A stretch of 40,361 bases of DNA, from the NCBI GenBank assembly GCA_023379935.1, contig JAMCPD010000014.1:1-40361 (forward strand), given 5' to 3'. Below are positions 25,259-34,447 of this stretch, in pieces. How positions within the stretch are numbered: position 1 is the stretch's first letter; every line of letters starts with the position of its first letter. The notes below the pieces were generated by a model. That model had not been told where the DNA came from. It did not search any database and worked only from the letters and a program-made list of their open reading frames with translations. The DNA comes from Actinomycetota bacterium. GTDB taxonomy: Bacteria > Actinomycetota > Acidimicrobiia > Acidimicrobiales > JAMCPD01. The translations under genes were made by a program, and so were the position numbers.

Positions 25259-26466
25259 CGGCGGTTTTCTGCGGATATGTTCAACACCATACCAACCCCG
25301 ATAAAAAAGCCTAACAATGCGGAACCACCGTAGCTGACAAACGGCAAGGGTATACCTGAAATCGGCATTATCCCTATGGTCATTCCTATATTTTCAAACA
25401 CGCTAAATGCGATAAGGACAAAAACTCCAGCGCATATCAAACGTCCCAAAGCATCCTTTGCTCTCGTAGCTGCCAAAAGTACCCGCCACAAGATTATACT
25501 GAACAAGAATAGCAACACCAAACCGCCGATAAATCCCATCTGTTCACCGGCGGCGGTAAATATAAAATCGGTTTGCTGCTCCGGTACATAAGAGAGGTCG
25601 GTTTGCGACCCTTTGAACAGTCCTGTCCCGGTTAACCCTCCGGAACCTATTGCTATCTTGGACTGAGACAATGTATAGGTTGCGGGAGTATTAGTTGAGG
25701 ATTGATGCAGGAAACCGGTTAAGCGCTGCATCTGATATGGTTTTAAAAACCCGACGCTCAACAAAACAGCCACAAGTCCAACTCCGGTGACTCCTAACAA
25801 CAGAATATGGCGCAGTCTGGCTCCTCCCATAATAATCATGGTAATACCAACTATCCCTATGAGAATTGCAGAACCCAAGTCGGGCTGAACAGCAACAAGA
25901 GTCGCCATCAAACCGATAATTGCCAAACAAACCACAATTTGGCGAAAGTCAAGACCCTCTCGATGCTTTATCTTCTCCTGGCGTGATATATAAGAAGCCA
26001 AGATCAACATTGCAGCTAAAGCCCCAAAGGCGGAAGGTTGCATTTGCAGAGGCCCAACCTGGAACCAACGCTGAGACCCAAGAGCACTGGATCCAAGTGG
26101 ACTTAAAACTGCGAGCAAGAAAACCAGCTCGCCTATCCAAACGATCGGAGCCAATACATCCAGCCACTTGTAGTCGAACCAAGCCATGAATAACATAGCA
26201 GCAAAACCAATGATTGCATAAACAGCCTGACGTATAACATAGTAGTGGGGATCAATACCGGCTATCTCCAACTGTATTTTGGTTGCCGAATAAACTATCA
26301 ACATCCCAAATAGGGCCAATAAGCAGGTGGCAACAGCTAAAATGAAGTCTATTTTCAGTAGAACATGTTTGGGCCTGTTGGAGCGAGTCGAACTGGTAGC
26401 ACTAGCGCGACTTGGACTGGGTTTGCTTTTACGAGCTAGGCTTTTTTCCAGTACTCCTTGGGCCAT
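25255..26466 (-). CDS. rodA: RodA-type SEDS peptidoglycan polymerase
   Basis: Start taken as ATG 26466 (MAQGVLEKSL), just after the aroE stop; an in-frame GTG at 26478 would overlap aroE and has no better ribosome site. 403 residues from this start. About ten hydrophobic helices. Motifs: GSQRWFQVGPLQMQPSAFGAL, QPDLGSAILI, DFIFTAAGEQMGFIGG and PISGIPLPFVSYGGSALLGF, the last typical of RodA. It polymerises lipid II during elongation with a class B penicillin-binding protein. It is placed between aroE and the BFN gene, tightly packed. Confidence 0.9.
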   Translation of the reverse strand: MAQGVLEKSLARKSKPSPSRASATSSTRSNRPKHVLLKIDFILAVATCLLALFGMLIVYSATKIQLEIAGIDPHYYVIRQAVYAIIGFAAMLFMAWFDYKWLDVLAPIVWIGELVFLLAVLSPLGSSALGSQRWFQVGPLQMQPSAFGALAAMLILASYISRQEKIKHREGLDFRQIVVCLAIIGLMATLVAVQPDLGSAILIGIVGITMIIMGGARLRHILLLGVTGVGLVAVLLSVGFLKPYQMQRLTGFLHQSSTNTPATYTLSQSKIAIGSGGLTGTGLFKGSQTDLSYVPEQQTDFIFTAAGEQMGFIGGLVLLFLFSIILWRVLLAATRAKDALGRLICAGVFVLIAFSVFENIGMTIGIMPISGIPLPFVSYGGSALLGFFIGVGMVLNISAENRR

Positions 26467-26467
26467 A

Positions 26468-27400
26468 CTAATACCCACCGAGCAGATCTTCTACAGCTTT
26501 CCACATGGCATAAAGAGGTGCTTCCACGCCAGTCCACATTTCAAAAGCTCTGGCCGCTTGATAAACCAACATTGAAACTCCGGTTATACAATATGCTCCT
26601 TGTGACCGTGCTTGACGCAATAAAACAGTATCAATTGGATTATACACCAAATCCACTACCACTTGTCCTTCATGAAACAACAGTTTATCAACAGGGGAAA
26701 GATCTGGCATTAGGGGATCCATGCCCACCGATGTCGCATTTACAACTAAATCAGCATCCGCCACCTCCTCTAGGCGCCCCAACCTCCCCACTCGACCTGC
26801 AATAGCGACGACTTGGCTGGCGTGAGCAAGAGTGCGATTGACGACAACAATTTCAGCAGCTTGGCGTAAGGCTAATGCCATAGCAACAGCCTTTGCAGCG
26901 CCGCCCCCGCCAAGTATGATACAGCGTTTCCCCCCGGGATCAAAAACCATTTCAGCGGGTTCGTCCAGGCTCTTCATCGGGGCATCCGGTTTTGTCGGAA
27001 AATCTTGCCTTGATGGAACACCTCGCGCCAGAGTATCAATAAAACCACCTACATCTGTGTTATCACCTATAAGCTTATCCTGGTGCCACAACACAGTATT
27101 TACCGCTAAAAGGTGCTCAGCGGTGGGGGAAAGCGAATCCAGGCCGTCTATGATGGCCTGTTTGTGCGGCATAGTTACAGACAAACCGTGTATTCCCATC
27201 GTTCTTACAGCTCCCAGCGCGGATGTGGCTTTCCCCTCAGGCACTTGAAATGCTACATACACCCAGTCCAACCCAACAGCTTGAAAAGCCGCATTGTGCA
27301 ACAGAGGTGATAAGGAGTGGTCAATTGGATAACCAATAACCCCGGCAATTTTAGTTTTGGCGGTAGGCCAAATATCTTTCTCCACTAGGTCATCCTCCAT
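26468..27400 (-). CDS. aroE: Shikimate dehydrogenase
   Basis: 310 residues. Substrate domain: GVIGYPIDHSLSPLLHNAAF, SVTMPHK with catalytic Lys80, and NTDVGGF with Asp116. NADP domain: IILGGGGAAKAVAMALA, a VVNRTLAHA strand, and NATSVGMDP. It reduces 3-dehydroshikimate to shikimate in aromatic amino-acid synthesis. It is about 30 residues longer than the E. coli enzyme, because of an extra loop after the active-site Asp (about 126-150, PSRQDFPTKPDAPMKSLDEP). Downstream rodA starts within a few bases of its stop. Confidence 0.93.
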   Translation of the reverse strand: MEDDLVEKDIWPTAKTKIAGVIGYPIDHSLSPLLHNAAFQAVGLDWVYVAFQVPEGKATSALGAVRTMGIHGLSVTMPHKQAIIDGLDSLSPTAEHLLAVNTVLWHQDKLIGDNTDVGGFIDTLARGVPSRQDFPTKPDAPMKSLDEPAEMVFDPGGKRCIILGGGGAAKAVAMALALRQAAEIVVVNRTLAHASQVVAIAGRVGRLGRLEEVADADLVVNATSVGMDPLMPDLSPVDKLLFHEGQVVVDLVYNPIDTVLLRQARSQGAYCITGVSMLVYQAARAFEMWTGVEAPLYAMWKAVEDLLGGY

Positions 27401-27615
27401 TCATCTTCGATTTTAGCAGATCCGTGAAGGAAGATATTTGGAATCTATTGTTTAAGGCTAAACCAACCCGTCAAACCGGCCGTTACTTGCGAAAAACGCA
27501 CTTGGCGGGCGGGAGAGAAAAGAACAAAAGAAAAATCTCGACATAGTTGTGAGTGTAACAGCTTACAAGCTACAATCAAGTGGAAAAGTTATCCACCGCC
27601 AAAAAGAAGAGAAGG

Positions 27616-28641
27616 ATGAGAATAAGAAAAATAACGACAATAACAGGAGTTGGGATGCTCGCAGCCTTAGCGTTGGGGGGATGTGGTTTTACATCACCAA
27701 AACATGCCTCTTTGCCCGCATCGACCGGACTGCCACCACGTAGCCCAACCCGAACAACACCGTCTTCGGTGATATCTGCTCTTACACCCGGCTGGTCTCT
27801 TCCGGTCCCCATTGAGACCAACGGTGAAATCAACTCAATATCGTGTACATCTGCGAGGTTTTGTATCGCCATGAACTACAACAACACGACCTTCACTTGG
27901 AACGGCTCTGTATGGTCGAAACCGATAACGGTGGACGATCCAAACGGGCAGGGACTCAAGGGACTTTCCTGCGCCTCTGTCAGCTTTTGCGTGGTTGGTG
28001 ACAACAAAGGCAACCTTCTCACCTGGAACGGATCTTCATGGTCTGCTCCGGCATCGCTCGACCCAAACGGCGATGGATTTGCCTCGCTATCATGTCCCAC
28101 CTCCAGCTTCTGCCTAGCAGCCGATATAAGCGGCAACGTCCTTACCTGGAACGGATCTTCATGGTCTGCTCCGGCATCGCTCGACCCAAACGGCTTAGTG
28201 AACTCGGTTTCATGCCCGTCTGCGAGTTTTTGTATGGAAAGTGATGCCAGTGGCAATGTATTCACATATACCGCCGGAACATGGTCGGCTCCAACCCTCA
28301 TAGACTCTCAACCAGGAACGCTGTACGTCTCTTGTGCGTCAGCAACTTTCTGTGCGGCGGTGGATGACTACGGAAGGGCCACTGTTTACAACGGCACTTC
28401 CTGGTCCACCCCTAAAAGCGTTGATCCTTCCACTGGATTTAATGCCATCTCATGCGTCTCGGCAAACTTTTGTATGGCCGGTGACGCACTCAGCAAGGTA
28501 GTCACTTGGAACGGCTCTTTATGGTCAGCTCCTCAGTCCATAGACTCAAACCCCGGTGGTATTACTTCAGTAGCGTGTCCTAACACCGGCTTTTGCGTAG
28601 TGGGCGACTTCAGCGGTTATGAGGTTACTTGGCATTCCTGA
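27616..28641 (+). CDS. Secreted lipoprotein with seven 40-residue repeats (beta-propeller-like)
   Basis: A GTG at 27580 extends the frame, but ATG 27616 gives a proper lipoprotein signal: MRIRKITTITGVGMLAALAL then GGC, with the lipid-bearing Cys at residue 23. After a Ser/Pro/Thr linker come seven units of about 40 residues on the pattern SISCxSxxFCxAxDxxGNxxTWNGSSWSxP, each with a Cys pair. Seven such units suggest a seven-bladed propeller. A 51-bp stretch is exactly repeated (28021-28071 and 28144-28194), showing recent unit duplication. It lies on the opposite strand to the housekeeping cluster around it. Ligand and function unknown. Confidence 0.8.
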   Translation: MRIRKITTITGVGMLAALALGGCGFTSPKHASLPASTGLPPRSPTRTTPSSVISALTPGWSLPVPIETNGEINSISCTSARFCIAMNYNNTTFTWNGSVWSKPITVDDPNGQGLKGLSCASVSFCVVGDNKGNLLTWNGSSWSAPASLDPNGDGFASLSCPTSSFCLAADISGNVLTWNGSSWSAPASLDPNGLVNSVSCPSASFCMESDASGNVFTYTAGTWSAPTLIDSQPGTLYVSCASATFCAAVDDYGRATVYNGTSWSTPKSVDPSTGFNAISCVSANFCMAGDALSKVVTWNGSLWSAPQSIDSNPGGITSVACPNTGFCVVGDFSGYEVTWHS

Positions 28642-28683
28642 TAAAGGCATTCTTGATAAAGGCATTCCTGATAAAGGTATTCC
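28631..28683 (+). repeat. 15-bp tandem repeat over the lipoprotein stop codon
   Basis: GGCATTCCTGATAAA occurs at 28631, 28646 (one mismatch) and 28661, with a partial fourth copy at 28676. The first copy contains the lipoprotein's last codons and TGA stop. Confidence 0.85.
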
Positions 28684-28710
28684 AGTCGGTCATCTTGATA
28701 AGGCCGCTCT

Positions 28711-29529
28711 TTAGGTGCCCATTCTTTGTCGCGCTAAGGCCTCATTTTGTAACTGCTGAGCATAAGTAGCTGAAAATGCTTCTGCACCGTTTGGAGATAC
28801 CACAACAAAGTACATCCAATTACCGTTTGCTGGATGCAATGCGGCTTGAATGGCAGCCGGGCCGGCCGCAGATATAGGGGTAGGCGGCAACCCTTTATGC
28901 AGATAAGTATTGTACAAAGAGTTTACCTTGGTATCGGCAACGGTAAGGACAGTTGGATTGTATCCAAGGGCATACCTAACGGTAGAGTCCATCTGTAAAG
29001 CCATTCCCGCACTGAGGCGGTTATATATAACACGGGCTATCTTTGGTAAATCGCCGGCAAGTTTCCCTTCTTGTTGTATTATCGAGGCAACTATCAATGT
29101 TTGATACGGGTTTAGCCCCACCAACTTGGCAGAGTTGTTCAGTCCCGTTTGGCGCGCTTCAAGCGTGAACTGTGTCAGCATCATGTCTATTATTGTTCTG
29201 TCGGAAACAAAACGCGTCACAAAATAGGTATTTGGCGACAACAATCCTTCAAGGCTGGTTACCCCGGGTGGTTGCCATACGGACCTGATCTTACCGCTGT
29301 TTGCGAGTAAAAGGAACGATGTAGCTTTGTGTCCGGGAATCTCCCCTACCCGAAGGGCTATATCTTTTAGAGTAAATCCCGGCGGTATGAGGAGTTTATA
29401 TATACGGGGCGGTGGCGGGGGCGGTGTGGAGTATTTCAAATATGAGATAACTCCACCACCAAGAATCACTAACGCCACAACCCCAAATACTGCCAGAAGG
29501 GCCAGGCGTTTTTTACTAACCGCTGCCAT
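28711..29529 (-). CDS. mltG: Endolytic murein transglycosylase MltG
   Basis: 272 residues from ATG 29529; a TTG at 29541 overlapping the ruvX stop is an alternative. One N-terminal membrane helix (about 8-30) follows a basic patch, and a proline run (PPPPPP) leads into a LysM-like subdomain. The YceG catalytic region has VASIIQQEGKLAGDLPKIARVIYNRL, whose Glu is the catalytic acid, then MALQMDSTVRYALG. It cuts nascent glycan strands at the membrane. It is shorter than the usual 330-350 residues, mostly in the N-terminal region. The alaS-ruvX-mltG order is common in Gram-positives. Confidence 0.9.
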   Translation of the reverse strand: MAAVSKKRLALLAVFGVVALVILGGGVISYLKYSTPPPPPPRIYKLLIPPGFTLKDIALRVGEIPGHKATSFLLLANSGKIRSVWQPPGVTSLEGLLSPNTYFVTRFVSDRTIIDMMLTQFTLEARQTGLNNSAKLVGLNPYQTLIVASIIQQEGKLAGDLPKIARVIYNRLSAGMALQMDSTVRYALGYNPTVLTVADTKVNSLYNTYLHKGLPPTPISAAGPAAIQAALHPANGNWMYFVVVSPNGAEAFSATYAQQLQNEALARQRMGT

Positions 29530-29537
29530 CCGGTAAA

Positions 29538-30002
29538 TCAAAACCGTTTACTCGGTGCGAATCCTCCGCCAGAGTTGGCGGATGTCGAATCACCATAGCA
29601 ATCAAGCCATGATTGCAGTATTACAGTTGCTGCGGCTGCATCTATTTTGTCACGACGCTTTTTATGAGATGTGCCTGTCTCTTTAAAATAGTTGTGTGCG
29701 ACAGCAGTGGAGAAACGCTCATCATGCAACACAACGGGAACCGTCAGAGCTTCACTCAGAGATTTTGCTTCGCAAGTAGCATCCAATGCCGCTTGGCCCT
29801 CTTTCCCGTTCAAACTTAGGGGAAGCCCGACAACCACTTTCGATGCCCCAAGACGGACCACCATATCTGATATAGCGGATATATCTGACTGCCAAGTGTC
29901 ACTCCGTTTTATTACCCCGACAGGGACCGCCAGCTTGCATTGTGAGTCGCTTACAGCCACTCCTATGCGCTTTTTCCCGAGATCCAATGCGAGTACTTTC
30001 AT
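29538..30002 (-). CDS. ruvX: Holliday junction resolvase-like protein RuvX/YqgF
   Basis: 154 residues, RNase H fold: ALDLGKKRIGVAVSD with first acidic residue Asp7, VVGLPLSLNGKEG, LHDERFSTAVA, and DKIDAAAATVILQSWL. Its start overlaps the alaS stop (ATGA). Family members act in 16S rRNA 5'-end processing and possibly recombination. Confidence 0.93.
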   Translation of the reverse strand: MKVLALDLGKKRIGVAVSDSQCKLAVPVGVIKRSDTWQSDISAISDMVVRLGASKVVVGLPLSLNGKEGQAALDATCEAKSLSEALTVPVVLHDERFSTAVAHNYFKETGTSHKKRRDKIDAAAATVILQSWLDCYGDSTSANSGGGFAPSKRF

Positions 30003-32644
30003 TTCTTCGCCAACTCAGCCTCTGCCAACTCCAATGCGGCAGCGATCTTAGATATATCCTTTCCCCCTGCCCGGGAAAGTTCATCGGTTCCTCCGCCCCC
30101 ACCCCCTACAACAGGGGCTATTTTTTTGATCAGATCCGCCGCCGACACCCTCGAATCCTTTGCGGACGCAACGACTATAGCTACCTTTTTGCCGTCCGGT
30201 GTTCCAATCAATACTACTGTGCGTAACCCAAAAGAATCTCTGCACATCAATGCCAACTTAACCATTAATTCAGATTCCAGCCCATCCCTCTGTGCTATCA
30301 CTACTCCATCTTTCGCCAGTTGACTAAAACTCGATGCTTCTTGGCGCAACATTGAAAAACGGATATTTTCAAGCTCTTGGATCGCTTGCTGTTTTGAATC
30401 TAAGAGGTGTTTTATAGCCCGGTCCAAACTGTTGGGCTGTACCTGTAAAAGTCCGGCGGACCTTTTTAGGGTGTCGGCGAAGTCTCTGGCATGCCTTATT
30501 GCATCAAGACCAGTTACCGCTTCAATACGGCGTATATTCGATCCGATTGAACCAACTTGTAAAATTAAAAGGGGTCCTATCATTCCCAATGCATACACAT
30601 GGGTGCCTCCACACAGTTCTATAGACTTAGAACCTGCTTCAACTACTCTTACAAACTCACCATATTTTTCGCCAAAAAAAGCTATTGCCCCCAACCGTTC
30701 CGCCTCTTTTAGGGTAGTTTCATAACAGCGCACCGGTTGATTTGAAAGGACCTGTTCAGCAAATAAAAGCTCAACTTTCGCAAGTTCTTCAGGGGTTGGC
30801 TGGTTAAAATGGTAAAAATCAAAGCGCAGCCTGTTGGGCCCAACCAGGGAACCTTGTTGGCGAACATGATCACCCAGTACCGCTCTAAGTGCCCACTGCA
30901 ATAAATGAGTACCCGTATGGTTGCGCCTTGTTGCATCCCGCAGGGAGGTGTTGATGGCAGCTGTGGCATCCTGGCCGACAAAAACTTCCCCCTTCAAATG
31001 TGCACGATGGCTTATTAACCCCGGTAGTGCATAAAGTGTATCGTAAACTTCTGCTGTAGCTGTTGGAGTAACGATTGTCCCCGTGTCTCCAACCTGGCCA
31101 CCGGATTCAGCATAAAATGGAGTTTTTTCAAGAAAAATCTCGACATCTTGCATATCTTGCACAGATCTGTCTTTTGGGGAGTCTAAAAGGGAGAAGACCG
31201 CCACTATTTTCGTGGTCGTTTCATACTCAAAATATCCGATAAACTCTGTTACGCCTGAGTTGTCAAGAAGCGTGCGATAACGGGTAATGCCATTGGATCC
31301 TTGTGCACTTGAAGCCTTTTGGATCGCCTGCCTGCCTCGATTGCGTTGGCGGTCCATTTCCGCCTTGAATCGGTCATAGTCAATCCCCACCCCATGTTCA
31401 TTTGCAATCTCTTGGACCAACTCTATCGGAAAACCGTAAGTATCGTGTAGTTTGAACCCAATTTCACCGGGTATTTCCAACCGCACCGGCTTGAGGGGAG
31501 ATTCCACCCCCGCTTCAGGTTTCAATGCATCCAGAGTTTGCATCAATAAAAAATAGCCGGAATGTAAGGTGGTGCGGAACTTCTCTTCCTCCCTTTTGAC
31601 GACCTGAACAGTTGTTTCCAAACTGTTTAAAAGTTCAGGATATGCGCTTGACATCACTTTGGTTACTGAATCAATCAATAAAGGTACTACTGTTTCTTCC
31701 GCTTTTTGTGCTCCAAGTTGAAAGGCTTTCTGCACGGCTTTTCTTATGATCCGTCTAAGGACATATCCCCTGCTGTCATTGGACGGGACAACTCCATCGG
31801 AAATTAAAAACGTCATAGCGCGCGCATGATCTGCCAGTATTCTAATAGCAGTATCAACTTTATTATCCGAGCCATATTTAACCCCAAGAACCTGTTCTGC
31901 CCTGCTGATAATTGGTTTAAACAGATCCGTATCAAACAGGGAATCGACACCTTGCAGTATGGGTAATATACGCTCAAAACCGGCACCTGTATCAATATTT
32001 TTTTGAGGCAGTTCAGTCAATACACCGTCAGAGTTCCGATTGTACTGCATAAATACCAGGTTCCATATTTCAACGTAACGCTCGGCACTCCCAAGCGACG
32101 GACCTCCGCCGTTTCCCCATGTATCGCCTTTGTCGAAATAAATCTCTGAACACGGACCGCAAGGACCAACATCAGCCATCCTCCAAAAATTGTCTTCCCC
32201 CATACGCTGTATCCTCTCGGGGTGTACACCAACCGTTTTTTCCCAGATTCGAGCTGCTTCATCATCAGATTCGTGGACAGTTATCCATAGCCGGTCGGCA
32301 TCTATCCCAAGTTTCTCGGTTATGAACTCCCAGGCAAAGGGTATAGCCTGATCTTTGAAGTAGTCTCCGAAACTGAAATTGCCAAGCATTTCAAAGAATG
32401 TACAGTGTCTGGTTGTGGTCCCTACGATCTCTATGTCCGAGGTGCGGAAACACTTCTGGACACTCGTTGCCCGTTTGAATGGTGGAATCTGATCTCCCAG
32501 GAAGTAACTTTTGAAAGGGACCATGCCGGCAATGGTAAACATAACAGTAGGATCACTGGCCACCAAGCTGGCTGAGGGTACAACAGTGTGTCCCTTTGAA
32601 GCAAAAAAATCGGTGAAGGATAAACGTAAAGTGTCCGATTCCAT
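29999..32644 (-). CDS. alaS: Alanyl-tRNA synthetase
   Basis: 881 residues, full length. The class II catalytic core starts FTDFFASKGHTVVPSASL and DPTVMFTIAGMVPFK. The editing domain has the zinc set His576/His580 (NHTGTHLLQ) and Cys678/His682 (CGGTH). The C-terminal DHHA1 domain ends VVGGGGGGTDELSRAGGKD. It charges tRNA-Ala and clears Ser/Gly mischarging. Together with ruvX and mltG downstream it forms a conserved co-directional cluster. Confidence 0.97.
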   Translation of the reverse strand: MESDTLRLSFTDFFASKGHTVVPSASLVASDPTVMFTIAGMVPFKSYFLGDQIPPFKRATSVQKCFRTSDIEIVGTTTRHCTFFEMLGNFSFGDYFKDQAIPFAWEFITEKLGIDADRLWITVHESDDEAARIWEKTVGVHPERIQRMGEDNFWRMADVGPCGPCSEIYFDKGDTWGNGGGPSLGSAERYVEIWNLVFMQYNRNSDGVLTELPQKNIDTGAGFERILPILQGVDSLFDTDLFKPIISRAEQVLGVKYGSDNKVDTAIRILADHARAMTFLISDGVVPSNDSRGYVLRRIIRKAVQKAFQLGAQKAEETVVPLLIDSVTKVMSSAYPELLNSLETTVQVVKREEEKFRTTLHSGYFLLMQTLDALKPEAGVESPLKPVRLEIPGEIGFKLHDTYGFPIELVQEIANEHGVGIDYDRFKAEMDRQRNRGRQAIQKASSAQGSNGITRYRTLLDNSGVTEFIGYFEYETTTKIVAVFSLLDSPKDRSVQDMQDVEIFLEKTPFYAESGGQVGDTGTIVTPTATAEVYDTLYALPGLISHRAHLKGEVFVGQDATAAINTSLRDATRRNHTGTHLLQWALRAVLGDHVRQQGSLVGPNRLRFDFYHFNQPTPEELAKVELLFAEQVLSNQPVRCYETTLKEAERLGAIAFFGEKYGEFVRVVEAGSKSIELCGGTHVYALGMIGPLLILQVGSIGSNIRRIEAVTGLDAIRHARDFADTLKRSAGLLQVQPNSLDRAIKHLLDSKQQAIQELENIRFSMLRQEASSFSQLAKDGVVIAQRDGLESELMVKLALMCRDSFGLRTVVLIGTPDGKKVAIVVASAKDSRVSAADLIKKIAPVVGGGGGGTDELSRAGGKDISKIAAALELAEAELAKK

Positions 32645-32685
32645 GTTATTGCGTTGTTTGGATTGATTTCATCTCTTATCGCACT

Positions 32686-32940
32686 TCATCTGTTGCGGCG
32701 GTAACCGCTTTCCTGGATGGCATATTTTTGTTTGAGTTCATTTTCCTTATCATACATAGCCTGTTTGCCTTCCTGCAGTGCGTCCTTGAGAGAGGGAATC
32801 GTAGGGTGCAGTTTAGCCAACCCTGCTTGCAACTTGCTAAACTTTTTAGAGAACTTTTTTCGCAAACGCCGTCCAACGGATGCAGAAAGACCTGCTCCAA
32901 CTCCCATACCAAGTAGCATCCACTTTGACCTGCTGACCAT
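32686..32940 (-). CDS. Small basic protein, possible membrane anchor
   Basis: 84 residues; its ATG overlaps the stop of the preceding gene (TAATG), implying translational coupling. The N-terminal WMLLGMGVGAGLSAS is a short hydrophobic stretch, then a very basic segment (RRLRKKFSKKFSK) and a charged helical tail (ALQEGKQAMYDKENELKQK). No family is recognised. Small genes of this type often stand between a DUF948 gene and alaS in actinobacteria. Confidence 0.65.
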   Translation of the reverse strand: MVSRSKWMLLGMGVGAGLSASVGRRLRKKFSKKFSKLQAGLAKLHPTIPSLKDALQEGKQAMYDKENELKQKYAIQESGYRRNR

Positions 32941-33332
32941 TAGCGCCTGGGCTTTCCCCGCTTGACGGTTCCCGGCTGCTTGGCATTGCCCAACCGCTTG
33001 ACAGCCCTTGCTGTTCCGGTTCCGATTGCAACAGCTTTTATGACGGGATTGGAGAAGGTATTATACGCCAAACGTGAAGCCGAATCAGCGACTTGTGCCA
33101 CAATACCTGCTGAATCAAGTAGATCATCAACCCTGCGTAAATCTGTTTGTGCCTCTTTTAGAACCAGATAGGCGTTGTCTGATAAGGTGGCAGACTCCTC
33201 TTTCATCTCTTCAAGCACCTTCTTTAAAGCTTGCACCGTACCGAGGAGCCAGATCAAGGTCGGCACCGTTATACCTATCAACAAAGCACTGACAATGACC
33301 AAGATTATGGATATTAATTCTGTGGTATTCAT
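32940..33332 (-). CDS. DUF948-family membrane protein
   Basis: 130 residues. One N-terminal membrane helix (about 5-32, LISIILVIVSALLIGITVPTLIWLL) is followed by a long amphipathic helix (VQALKKVLEEMKEESATLSD) and a basic Lys/Arg-rich tail. This matches DUF948 proteins, general-stress-type membrane proteins of unknown mechanism. It is coupled to the small gene downstream, with alaS next. Confidence 0.75.
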   Translation of the reverse strand: MNTTELISIILVIVSALLIGITVPTLIWLLGTVQALKKVLEEMKEESATLSDNAYLVLKEAQTDLRRVDDLLDSAGIVAQVADSASRLAYNTFSNPVIKAVAIGTGTARAVKRLGNAKQPGTVKRGKPRR

Positions 33333-33460
33333 TTATACATTAAAATACTACGATATTATGCGCCAATGTGCGACATTATAACCAGTTTGAATCGATATAA
33401 GTCAGATACACAGTAGTGAACTGTTCTGGAGATAGGCAACTCAATAATATCAGCTGTCCG

Positions 33461-34387
33461 TCATCGAAAGTTAATAAGGGACGGCGAACTAATAATTTTG
33501 GAGATAGGCAGCTCAATAATATCAGTTGCCCCCAGCTCAACCAGTTTGGGAATTAAAATGTTGATGTCGGCTTTCAACACAACCGTCTCAACAGCATAGC
33601 CTCCGTTTCTGGCAAGCTCTGACACTGTGGGTGCCTTCATGGATGGGAGTAAGTCGAGAACCTTTGGAAGATCCGTTTCTGTCACATTGAGTTTGATAAG
33701 CACTTTATCCCGGGCTTCCATAGCGCCTTGCAGCAATGTAAGTATCTGATTCATCATCGTGAATTTTTCCGGGCTTTCCGCTGCTTTCGGATTGGCAATC
33801 AGCTCTGTAGTGGATTCACGCAAGGTCTCAACTATACGAAGTCCCGCCAACTCCAACGCACGTCCTGTTTCGGTTATCTCAACAACCGCGTCCACTATAT
33901 CGGGTACTTTTGCCTCAGTGGCACCGTAAGAAAGCCTTATATCCGCTTTAATGCCCCTGTCTTCCAGGTAGCGTTTGGTGAGTTGCGGATACTCGGTGGA
34001 GATTTTGGTTCCATCGGAAAGGTCTGTTACCTTTTGCACCGAAGAGTTTTGCTCTACAGCCAGAACTATTCGCACGGGGCTGCGGGTTGCTTTTGAATAT
34101 CCTAATTGGCCCAGTTGTACCACATCGGCTTGTGTTTCTTCAATCCAATCACTCCCGGTCACTCCAAAATCAAACAGCCCGTCGGCGACATAACCGGGTA
34201 TTTCCTGGGGTCTTAGTATCCTGACATCTTTTATACGGGGATCGTTTATCTTAGCGTGATAGTCGACCGGGGAACTGCGGTGTACGGCCAAATCAGCCAA
34301 CATAAACAGGTCCATAGTGGCTTTTTCCAAAGAACCCTTTGGAAGCACCAGACTAAGTTGTAAATCAGGAGATATATTTAAATCCAT
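33461..34387 (-). CDS. hisG: ATP phosphoribosyltransferase (long form)
   Basis: Start taken at ATG 34387; a GTG two codons earlier is also in frame. 308 residues, the long HisG with catalytic part (LSLVLPKGSLEKATMDLF, ILRPQEIPGYVADGLFDFGVTGSDWIEE, KISTEYPQLTKRYLED) and a C-terminal ACT-like regulatory domain (from about 225). Having the regulatory domain, it should not need HisZ. First step of histidine synthesis, feedback-inhibited by histidine in the family. It follows the riboflavin genes by about 60 bp. Confidence 0.94.
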   Translation of the reverse strand: MDLNISPDLQLSLVLPKGSLEKATMDLFMLADLAVHRSSPVDYHAKINDPRIKDVRILRPQEIPGYVADGLFDFGVTGSDWIEETQADVVQLGQLGYSKATRSPVRIVLAVEQNSSVQKVTDLSDGTKISTEYPQLTKRYLEDRGIKADIRLSYGATEAKVPDIVDAVVEITETGRALELAGLRIVETLRESTTELIANPKAAESPEKFTMMNQILTLLQGAMEARDKVLIKLNVTETDLPKVLDLLPSMKAPTVSELARNGGYAVETVVLKADINILIPKLVELGATDIIELPISKIISSPSLINFR

Positions 34388-34447
34388 TATCACAACAGTG
34401 TAGCATTATTGCCATCATCAAGATTGAATCTTTTCATGTCAACAGTC

